DNA of 64,000 nt from Treponema sp. UBA4267 (lineage in GTDB: Bacteria > Spirochaetota > Spirochaetia > Treponematales > Treponemataceae), in NCBI GenBank assembly GCA_002395155.1, contig DGWD01000042.1, positions 1 through 64,000 on the forward strand. The letters are read 5' to 3'. This document shows, piece after piece, positions 52,927 through 60,401 of this stretch. Position numbers and translations under genes: made by a program. How positions within the stretch are numbered: the stretch's first letter is position 1; each line of letters opens with the position of its first letter. Below the pieces are notes generated by a model. It did not search any database. It saw nothing but the letters and a program-made list of their open reading frames with translations, and was not told the DNA's origin.

Positions 52927-55182
52927 ATGATTACAACTATTACACTGAAAAACAAAGCCACATATAATAGCACTGGTGTTACTATAGATGATTTAACTAA
53001 ATTAAATTATTTCTTCGGTAATAATGGTTGTGGAAAATCTACTCTTGCAAATTATATGCAATCAATATCTGAGAATACAAGTTCAAGTATATATCCAGAT
53101 TGTTCAGTAGATGGTTATAATCCAGCTCAAGAAGAAATAATTGTGTTTAATCAACATTTTATTGAAAACAATTTTATGAATAGTGATACTTTAAAAGGTG
53201 TATTCTCATTAAATCAAACAAATGTAACAATTGATACACAAATAAAAGCGAATGAAAAAAGTATTTCAGGAAAAAACGATGAACAAAAACAATTGGAAGA
53301 TGAAAATGATAAAATAGATATAAAAAGAGAAAACAATAGAAATGATTTAGCTGCTAATTGTTTTTCAAAACGAGATACATTTAAAACTTTTTCAAAAATA
53401 AAACTTGAATACTCTGGAAATAAAAAAAGTAATTTAAGTCATATCGAAAGTCTATTAAAGCAAGGAAATTCTCAAATAAAAACACTTGATGAATTAACAA
53501 AGTTATATACAAAATTATATGAAGATAAACTCGAAGAAATCGGATTATCATTAGATATAAAACTTGTAGATGAATTAATAACTATACAAGATGAATTAAA
53601 TGTTCTATTAGAGGAAATAATTGTTGGCAAAGATGATGTAAAATTGGCAGAACTTATAAAAAAATACAATCTTAAACCTTGGGTTTTACAAGGAAAGCAA
53701 TATCTTGAAAAAACTGGAAGAGTCTGTCCATTTTGCCAACAATCTATTAGTGATGATTTTATTTCTCAATTGAATGATATGTTTGATGAATCATCTAAAC
53801 AAAAGGTAAATAAGATTGAAGTAGAAAAGAGTAATTACAAAAATAAATTCTCAGAGTTATTAGAAAATCTAAATACTGTTGTTGAAAAATATAATGAGAA
53901 CAATGTTGTATCAAACTTACAAATACAATTAAAGTCTATTCTTGATGAGAATATAAATGTAATAGAGGAGAAAACAAAAGCACCAAATGAGAGAAAAACA
54001 ATTAAATTAATTGAAAATTCTGTTAAGGAAATCATGGAAAAAATAAATATCGCAATAAAACAGAATGATGATATTGTTAATTCCATTGATGAACAAAAAA
54101 AATCTTTTTTGTCCAATATATGGATCTATTTAGCAAATGAGTGCAAATCTGATATAGAAAAATATAATGAAGATGATAAAAAGGATTTAGAAAAACTATC
54201 TCAGAATAAATTAAAAATTGAACAAATAAAGGAAGAAGTTGAGCAATTAATACAACAGAATTCAGAATTACGAATGCAAACTGTTAATACGAAAGAAGCA
54301 GTAGATAATATAAATCAAATTTTGAAAAATTCTGGTTTTATGGGATTTGAAATTTTAGAAAAAGATAAAGTAAATAACATATCACAATATTATTTAGCTC
54401 GCATTGGTGCCATGCCAGAAGAAAATATATTTAATTCATTAAGTGAGGGTGAAAAGAATTTCATTTCTTTCTTATATTTTTATCAACTTTGTCTAGGAAC
54501 AACAGATATTTTGGCTAATTCATCAAAAAAGAAAATTATAGTTATTGATGATCCTGTTTCAAGTATGGATAGTCAGGTTTTATTTATTGTATCAACTTTA
54601 GTACAAAGATTAATCGCATGGAAGGTAAATAACCGAAATGATTTTGATAATCCTTCAATAGCTCAAGTATTCATATTTACACATAATCTATATTTTTATA
54701 AAGAAATATCTTTAAAATGTCGTCCTATATGTAAATTAAAAAATCATTACCGAATATTCAAAAATGAAGAAAACATTTCTATTATTGAGTCTAAAGGAAA
54801 AGAATATGAAGCTATAGATGACTATTCTTTGATGTGGAATACATTAAAAGAAATAAAATCCCAAATCCAAGAGGATAATAAATCTCAAAATATTTTAATT
54901 GCAAATCTTTTTAGACGCATATTGGAAAGTTATGCAAATTTTATAGGCATGGGACATGATTCATGGGCAACCGTTCTCACAGATGATAAAACATCTATAG
55001 AATATTATTTAAAATGTGCATTCATTTCAATGATAAATGATGAAAGCCATAAAATAACACCTTTTGACAGTTTTTATTTTCAGAAAAATCATAATGAAAC
55101 ACCTGGGAAACTGTTTGATGTATTTGAGTCAATTTTTAATACTATCAATAAGGATCATTATGAAAAAATGATGAAAGAATAA
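52927..55182 (+). CDS. RloC/PrrC-like AAA_13 ATPase, candidate anticodon nuclease
   Basis: This 751-residue ABC-type ATPase is of the AAA_13 family. Walker A FGNNGCGKST is at 30-39. Two coiled-coil arms flank CPFCQQ near 267, a zinc-hook-like CxxC as in RloC. The ABC signature SLSEGEKN is near 504, Walker B IIVIDDPVSSMDS near 538, and the H-loop FIFTHN follows. The C-terminal domain shows RRILESYANF near 662 and ESHK near 707, which could be the R-x3-E and His of the PrrC/RloC tRNA anticodon nuclease site; the spacing is wider than in PrrC. PrrC is held silent by a type I R-M complex. It starts 3 bp after hsdS. The assignment as a nuclease is inference. Confidence 0.72.
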   Translation: MITTITLKNKATYNSTGVTIDDLTKLNYFFGNNGCGKSTLANYMQSISENTSSSIYPDCSVDGYNPAQEEIIVFNQHFIENNFMNSDTLKGVFSLNQTNVTIDTQIKANEKSISGKNDEQKQLEDENDKIDIKRENNRNDLAANCFSKRDTFKTFSKIKLEYSGNKKSNLSHIESLLKQGNSQIKTLDELTKLYTKLYEDKLEEIGLSLDIKLVDELITIQDELNVLLEEIIVGKDDVKLAELIKKYNLKPWVLQGKQYLEKTGRVCPFCQQSISDDFISQLNDMFDESSKQKVNKIEVEKSNYKNKFSELLENLNTVVEKYNENNVVSNLQIQLKSILDENINVIEEKTKAPNERKTIKLIENSVKEIMEKINIAIKQNDDIVNSIDEQKKSFLSNIWIYLANECKSDIEKYNEDDKKDLEKLSQNKLKIEQIKEEVEQLIQQNSELRMQTVNTKEAVDNINQILKNSGFMGFEILEKDKVNNISQYYLARIGAMPEENIFNSLSEGEKNFISFLYFYQLCLGTTDILANSSKKKIIVIDDPVSSMDSQVLFIVSTLVQRLIAWKVNNRNDFDNPSIAQVFIFTHNLYFYKEISLKCRPICKLKNHYRIFKNEENISIIESKGKEYEAIDDYSLMWNTLKEIKSQIQEDNKSQNILIANLFRRILESYANFIGMGHDSWATVLTDDKTSIEYYLKCAFISMINDESHKITPFDSFYFQKNHNETPGKLFDVFESIFNTINKDHYEKMMKE

Positions 55183-55210
55183 TATTTTGAAAATTAACGA
55201 AGGACTAAAA

Positions 55211-56125
55211 ATGATTTTAGATGGAATTTCATTCCCTAATATATTAGAACCTATACAAACTAGGATATTTTTTAAGTATAAAAATATTTCAAAAGAAAAG
55301 GATTTTAATAATTTATTAGATTCTCTTGAAAACAAATATTTTTATTTTTCTAGACCAAACCAGTTAAATGATCCGTTTGATGCAAGTGTTCCAAATGAAT
55401 ACGAAGCTACTGATGATGAAATAAGAAATTGGCAGAAAGCTCATCCAAATTTACTTAGGCTACAGATATCTGATATTAGAAAAAAAATAGAGGATGGTAC
55501 ACTAATAAACGTTTTAGATAAAGCAGCTGAAAAAGATAGAAACAATTTCTGTATTTTAAGTTTATGCTCATCAGAACTAAATGAAATCTTATGGGGAACA
55601 TATACAGATAGTTATTCAGGAGTTTGTTTAGGATATAAGACAATTCAATTTGATAATGAGGAGATAGATGGTGAAAAAGTTTTTTATATAGAATCAATAA
55701 ACAAATCTTCTATTGGGGAATTTTCTCCAGTATTACGCGAGATTAATCAAAAAAAATATTTTTTTATTCGACCAATCATTTATGATAATGATGGCTTACA
55801 TAAGTATAATATTTTTCGACGTGAAGAAACCATTAAAAATATTGAATACAATATGTATCACAAAAAAAGCATTTGGAAGCAAGAAAATGAATTTCGAGCT
55901 ATATTACTTTCAAACCCTTTGAAATCAGATATGTTCAATCAAAAAATATATTATGGAGACAATACGTTGTGTGAAATAGTTTTTGGTTACAGAATGTGCA
56001 TTGAAAAGAGAGAAAAAATAATAAATCTTGTCTCTAAAAAATATAAACCTGGTTCTGTCAAATATTATGAGATTAGACCAGATTTAAATTCATTTACACT
56101 TAAAAAATATAGTATTGAAGTGTAA
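55211..56125 (+). CDS. DUF2971 protein
   Basis: The 304 residues match DUF2971: KYFYFSRPNQLNDPFDA near residue 45, FCILSLCSSELNEILWGTYTDSYSGVCLGY near 115 and IWKQENEFRAILL near 225 are its typical blocks (F-x-D-P-F, then C-FS, W-Y/H and E-x-E-x-R). The order resembles an ADP-ribosyltransferase-like layout, but function is unproven. DUF2971 genes are frequent in defence islands. The ATG at 55211 with aagga upstream is preferred to a TTG at 55187. It lies 28 bp after the RloC-like gene and probably shares its transcript. Confidence 0.78.
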   Translation: MILDGISFPNILEPIQTRIFFKYKNISKEKDFNNLLDSLENKYFYFSRPNQLNDPFDASVPNEYEATDDEIRNWQKAHPNLLRLQISDIRKKIEDGTLINVLDKAAEKDRNNFCILSLCSSELNEILWGTYTDSYSGVCLGYKTIQFDNEEIDGEKVFYIESINKSSIGEFSPVLREINQKKYFFIRPIIYDNDGLHKYNIFRREETIKNIEYNMYHKKSIWKQENEFRAILLSNPLKSDMFNQKIYYGDNTLCEIVFGYRMCIEKREKIINLVSKKYKPGSVKYYEIRPDLNSFTLKKYSIEV

Positions 56126-56282
56126 ACGGGGCATTGCGGGGTGTCCCCGCTAGAAGGGGTAGCGGACAAGCAACAAAGCGGAGAGAATCGGCACTGCTTG
56201 CAGGGACGATTCGTGGAGCGACTTGCTTGGGAGCGAGGGGAAGGCTTTCCCCTCCTATCTATAAACAAAAGGAGCGAAACAA
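56126..56282 (+). other. GC-rich structured leader before the RhuM genes
   Basis: This short block is strikingly GC-rich in an AT-rich island. GCGGGG-tgt-CCCCGC (56136-56150) and GAGGGGAA-ggct-TTCCCCTC (56235-56254) are perfect hairpins. Between them, ggggtagcggacaagcaac and gcttgcagggacgattcg can also pair in part. aaggag precedes the next ATG. It could be a structured RNA leader, a small RNA or an inserted repeat. Confidence 0.45.
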
Positions 56283-56615
56283 ATGCCAAACGAACTTGTA
56301 AAACAAATATCGTACATTCTCTATAAAGCAGATGAAGAAGATGTAAAAGTTAATGCGCTCCTTAAGGATGAATCTATCTGGCTTACACAAAATTCTATGG
56401 CAGAACTGTTTGATGTTAATGTTCCTGCGGTTTCAAAACACCTTAAAAATATATATGAATGTGGGGAATTGGATGAAGCCTCAACTATTTCCATTTTGGA
56501 AACAGTTCAAAAAGAAGGTTCACGATCTGTAAAAAGAAATGTAACTTTTTATAATCTTGACGCCATTATCTCTGTAAGGTATAGAATGAATTCCTCAAAA
56601 GAAATAAGAAAGTAA
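56283..56615 (+). pseudogene. Truncated RhuM-family protein
   Basis: The 110 residues contain the RhuM opening: DVKVNALLKDESIWLTQNSMAELFDVNVPAVSKHLKNIY, given here in two overlapping words in the family, then VTFYNLDAIISV. The normal continuation GYRVNS..A..FR is replaced by RYRMNSSKEIRK and a stop. It keeps only the N-terminal helix-turn-helix-like part. A full homologue follows 14 bp later, so this is a decayed tandem copy or a short regulator derived from one. Confidence 0.65.
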
Positions 56616-56629
56616 CAGGAGCAATCGAC

Positions 56630-57673
56630 ATGGCAAAGAAAGTTGAAAAAAAAGACATCTCAATCCGTAGTTCGGCTGCGGAATATCTTACTTTTGTTGC
56701 AGCAACAGGCGATGACAAAAACAGTGTGGAAGTTCGCTATGAGGATGAAAATATCTGGATTACTCAGAAGATGCTTGCTATTCTTTACGAAGTTGATGTA
56801 CGAACGATAAATTATCATATTAAAAAGATTTTTGAAGACTCTGAATTAACGGAAGATTCAGTTATCCGAAAATTTCGGATAACTGCCGAAGATGGAAAAT
56901 CTTATGATACAATGCACTATAACCTTCAGATGATTATTGCCGTTGGCTTCAAGGTAAACTCAGAGCGAGCTGTTCAGTTTAGAAAATGGGTAAATCAGAT
57001 TGCAAAGGATTACACGATTCAGGGCTGGGTGTTAGATAGTGACAGGCTCAAAAATGGCGGCTCAATTTTGACAAAGGATTATTTTAAGCGCTTGCTTGAA
57101 GAAATCCGAGAAATCAGAATTTCTGAAAGACAGTTTTACCAGAAGATTACCGACTTATATGCGACAGCAATTGATTACGACAAAACTGCAAAGACTACAA
57201 AAGATTTTTTTGCTAAGGTTCAAAATAAGTTGCATTGGGCTATTCACAAACACACGGCAGCTGAATTAATTTATGAACGTGCTGACAGTACAAAAGAAAA
57301 CATGGGACTTACATCGTGGGAAGGAAGTCCTGATGCTAAAATCAGAAAGTCTGATGTTTCGATTGCTAAAAATTACCTTAGCAAGGATGAACTTCGTGCT
57401 TTGGAATTGATTGTTTCTGGATATCTTGATTTTGCTGAAATGCAGGCGAATCGCAACATTCCTATGACTATGGAAGACTGGGCAAAACATCTTGACCGCA
57501 TTCTGATTGCAAATGAACAGGAGATTCTGACTAACGCAGGAAAAATCAGTATGGAAGTTGCCAAAGCTCATGCTGAAACAGAGTGGGAAAAATACCGCAT
57601 AATCCAGGACAGAATCTATCAGAGTGATTTTGATTTATTTCTGGAAGATGTAAAGAAGTTGGAAAAGAAATAA
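56630..57673 (+). CDS. RhuM-family protein
   Basis: The 347 residues are the full family length. Early blocks are YEDENIWITQKMLAILYEVDVRTINYH and TMHYNLQMIIAVGFKVNSERAVQFRKW, with the charged C-terminal half ending in coiled-coil-like helices. RhuM was named in a Salmonella pathogenicity island; biochemical function is not settled, and the family is scattered through mobile elements, often inside type I R-M loci like here. The N-terminal part looks DNA-binding. aggag lies about 10 nt before the ATG. It is followed after 23 bp by the broken hsdM. Confidence 0.82.
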   Translation: MAKKVEKKDISIRSSAAEYLTFVAATGDDKNSVEVRYEDENIWITQKMLAILYEVDVRTINYHIKKIFEDSELTEDSVIRKFRITAEDGKSYDTMHYNLQMIIAVGFKVNSERAVQFRKWVNQIAKDYTIQGWVLDSDRLKNGGSILTKDYFKRLLEEIREIRISERQFYQKITDLYATAIDYDKTAKTTKDFFAKVQNKLHWAIHKHTAAELIYERADSTKENMGLTSWEGSPDAKIRKSDVSIAKNYLSKDELRALELIVSGYLDFAEMQANRNIPMTMEDWAKHLDRILIANEQEILTNAGKISMEVAKAHAETEWEKYRIIQDRIYQSDFDLFLEDVKKLEKK

Positions 57674-57696
57674 AAAAGGTAGCAGGAGCAGAACAA

Positions 57697-59234
57697 ATGC
57701 CAAACATTGGTGGAATTATAAAGTCATTACAGAATATCATGTGGAAGGATCCGGGTGTTTCCGGCGATGCGCAGAGACTTGAGCAGCTGGGCTGGATTCG
57801 CATTGAGGGACATCGTCCCGAATATAATTTCCTATAAAGAACAGCAACTTTAGTTGCTGATGATTACGCTTAAAATCATTGATGACAAGGAAGCCGAAAT
57901 GGAACTTATCAGCGATGATTATGTTTCTGTGATTCCGAGCGAGCTGCAGTGGAGAAACTGGGCGGCAGATAGCGAAGGCATGACGGGAGACGCGCTTAAG
58001 GATTTTGTTGATAATAAGCTTTTTCCCGGTTTGCAGAATCTGGATATTTCTACAGGTAATAAGCGGGCTGTTCTGATTCGTGATATTTTTGCGGGCACTA
58101 ACAACTACATGAAAAATGGAACTATAATCCGTCAGGTTGTGAACAAGCTTAATGAAATTGATTTTAATGCCAGCGAAGACCGTCACATGTTCGGCGATAT
58201 TTACGAAGGGCTTTTGCGAGATTTGCAGAGTGCGGGCAACTACGGAGAGTTTTATACTCCGCGCGCTGTTACAGAAATTATGACCGAGATTATTAATCCT
58301 CGACTTGGCGAAAAGGTGCTGGACCCTGCTTGTGGTACCGGCGGATTTTTGACAAGCACAATTGAAAATATCAGAAAGCAGGATGTTCATTCTGTTGAAG
58401 ATTTGAAGGTACTTGAAGAAACGATTCGAGGCCAGGAGCTCAAACCGCTTCCATTTATGCTTTGTGTTACAAACCTTATTCTGCATGATATTGAAGTTCC
58501 GAATGTTATGAACATGGACAGCCTGAACCGCGAGTATACAAGCATCGGTGCAAAAGAACGTGTTGATGTTATTCTTGCTAATCCACCTTTTGGTGCAAGC
58601 GTTTCCGATGGTGTGGAAACAAATTATCCTGCTGCATTCAGAACTACAGAAAGTGCCGATTTGTTTTTGCTCTTGATGATTCGCTACCTGCGTGATGGTG
58701 GCCAAGCAGCGATTGTTTTACCTGATGGTTCACTGACCGGCGACGGTGTAAAACAGAGAATCCGCGAAGAGTTTTTGACTCAATGTAATGTTCATACTAT
58801 TGTGCGTTTGCCAAACTCTGTTTTCCAGCCTTATGCCAGTGTTGCTACAAATCTCCTGTTCTTTACAAAGGGCGAACCTACTAAAGAAATGCGAGTTTGC
58901 ATAGCAAACTCGTGACGAGAAATGCAAAGCATTTCTCGCGTACTGGGAACACAAGCTGCCGGAAGGTCAGAAATCTTATTCAAAAACAAAGCCGATTCAA
59001 AAGAGCGAGTTTGCGTCACTTCTTGCGTGGTGGAATAACAGAACAGAAGGTGAACAGTCATGGCGGGTCCCTGTAGAAAAGATTGCAGAAAGCGGATGGA
59101 ATCTTGATATTAAAAATCCGTTTGTAAAGGAAGAAGAAGTTACTCATACTACTGCAGAACTGCTGGATATGCTTAGTGATTCGTTTAAGAAGAGTGATGA
59201 ATTGATTAACGAGTTGAAGAAGGAGTTGAAATAA
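57697..59234 (+). pseudogene. hsdM: Type I R-M methyltransferase HsdM (locus B), inactivated
   Basis: Three segments form one HsdM. The start (57697) reads SLQNIMWKDPGVSGDAQRLEQLGW and is broken by about 70 bp of foreign sequence with hairpins GGGAC-atc-GTCCC (57807-57819) and AGCAAC-ttta-GTTGCT (57843-57858). The main part resumes at LKIIDDKEAEME, with SAM motif LDPACGTGGFL and NPPF intact. At 58891-58939 a 49-bp palindromic element breaks it again. The C-terminus (YWEHKLPEGQK to NELKKELK) runs in frame to 59234. The internal start at 57854 could yield a 353-residue fragment, unlikely to methylate as it lacks both ends. Confidence 0.85.
58891..58939 (+). repeat. 49-bp double-hairpin mini-element
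   Basis: Outer arms GCGAG (58891-58895) and CTCGC (58935-58939) enclose two perfect 9-bp hairpins: CGAGTTTGC-ata-GCAAACTCG (58892-58912) and GAGAAATGC-aaa-GCATTTCTC (58917-58937). It interrupts an otherwise conserved hsdM frame, so it is an insertion. Confidence 0.75.
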
Positions 59235-59733
59235 ACTCCGGATACTCCTCCCCCGCAAACCCAAACTCCCGCTCCCCAAACAGCACCAGCGTAATCTCCT
59301 CAAACTCCTCAGCATGCCCTTTCATCGTCTCAACCGCCACCCTAATAGCCTCACGCTGCGGATACCCATACACACCGGCAGAAATCAAAGGAAAGGCCAC
59401 AGTCTTAAGCCCCTTCTCACGGGCAAGCTTCAACGAGTTTTCATAACACGCGGTCAACAGCTCCTCTGCCTCAGCCGCACTATGTTCACAATAAATCGGC
59501 CCAACAGTGTGAATTACAAATCTTGCTGGTAGCTTATATTCCTTTGTGATTTTAGCTTCGCCAGTTCTACAGCCACCAAGAATACGGCATTCAGCAAGAA
59601 GTTCTGGGCCTGCGACATAATGAATTGCACCATCAACACCGCCGCCACCAAGCAGGCTGGAATTTGCAGCATTTACAATTGCATCACAGCTAAGCTTTGT
59701 TATATCACCCTTGATAATTTTGATTTTTCCCAT
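59206..59733 (-). CDS. Macro-domain ADP-ribose hydrolase (MacroD/YmdB-like)
   Basis: The roughly 175 residues form a single macro domain. IKIIKGDITKLSCDAIVNAANSSLLGGGGVDGAIH contains the GDIT and NAAN-x-x-L-x-GGGVDGAI motifs of the MacroD class, given here in the family's order. RFVIHTVGP and FPLISAGVYGYP complete the ligand pocket. Such enzymes hydrolyse O-acetyl-ADP-ribose and remove mono-ADP-ribose from proteins. The ATG at 59733 is chosen; another at 59742 adds three residues. Its 3' end overlaps the convergent broken hsdM by 29 bp, which may place it at the island edge. The divergent Nudix gene may act on related nucleotides. Confidence 0.9.
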   Translation of the reverse strand: MGKIKIIKGDITKLSCDAIVNAANSSLLGGGGVDGAIHYVAGPELLAECRILGGCRTGEAKITKEYKLPARFVIHTVGPIYCEHSAAEAEELLTACYENSLKLAREKGLKTVAFPLISAGVYGYPQREAIRVAVETMKGHAEEFEEITLVLFGEREFGFAGEEYPEFISTPSSTR

Positions 59734-59902
59734 ACGATGCATTTATTATATCACAATTCTGTGTATTTTTTATTACTTCCCTTCGCTCTTTACTATCACG
59801 AGTTGGCTTTGTTTTGATCCCCTTTTCAGGACCAACCAGATGCACTTTGCCCGGTTCAGTTTTTTCACAATCTTTTGTATTATTCAAACAGAGGTTCAAT
59901 TC

Positions 59903-60307
59903 ATGAAGCAGGTCACTGTCAGCGGAGCTATCATTCTCCGCACAAATCCACAAACTCTAAAAAAAGAAATCTTTGCTACTCAGCGTGGCTATGGCGACTA
60001 CAAAGATGGCTGGGAACTTCCTGGTGGTAAACTTGAAGATGGAGAAACTCCCCAAGATTGCATCGTTCGCGAAATTCAGGAGGAACTTGCAACTACAATT
60101 AAAGCTGAACGTATTCTTGGTGTTGTTGAATACGACTACCCTACCTTCCACCTGACCATGCATTGCATTTTGTGTAGCATTGTTTCTGGTGAGCTCAAAC
60201 TCCTGGAGCACGAAGCGGCCCGCTGGCTTTCAAAAGAAAATCTTCATTCTGTAGACTGGCTACCTGCCGATCTTTTAATTTTAAATAAAATAGAAGAACT
60301 TCTATAA
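59903..60307 (+). CDS. Nudix hydrolase (MutT/NudG-like)
   Basis: This 134-residue enzyme has a complete Nudix box, GGKLEDGETPQDCIVREIQEEL (G-x5-E-x7-RE-x2-EE), split here by position at residues about 38-60, which binds Mg2+ for pyrophosphate hydrolysis. The start VTVSGAIILRTNPQTLKKEIFATQRGYGDYKDGWELPGG and the end WLPADLLILNKIEELL resemble the MutT/CTP-pyrophosphohydrolase group. The substrate could be an oxidised or modified NTP. The ATG at 59903 has gagg 8 nt upstream; the longer open frame upstream encodes only non-protein-like residues. Confidence 0.88.
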   Translation: MKQVTVSGAIILRTNPQTLKKEIFATQRGYGDYKDGWELPGGKLEDGETPQDCIVREIQEELATTIKAERILGVVEYDYPTFHLTMHCILCSIVSGELKLLEHEAARWLSKENLHSVDWLPADLLILNKIEELL

Positions 60308-60401
60308 GATACAGGGTCAAAATAGGTTTTTACATTTTCGTTACTCGCTTTTCCTTCCATATGAGTTTATAATACATACAATAAACTTGAGGAAATAAGT
60401 A

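Noticed and set aside
59705..59953. Leftward 82-codon frame in the macro-Nudix spacer
   Set aside because: It overlaps both real genes' starts and shows no protein-like pattern.
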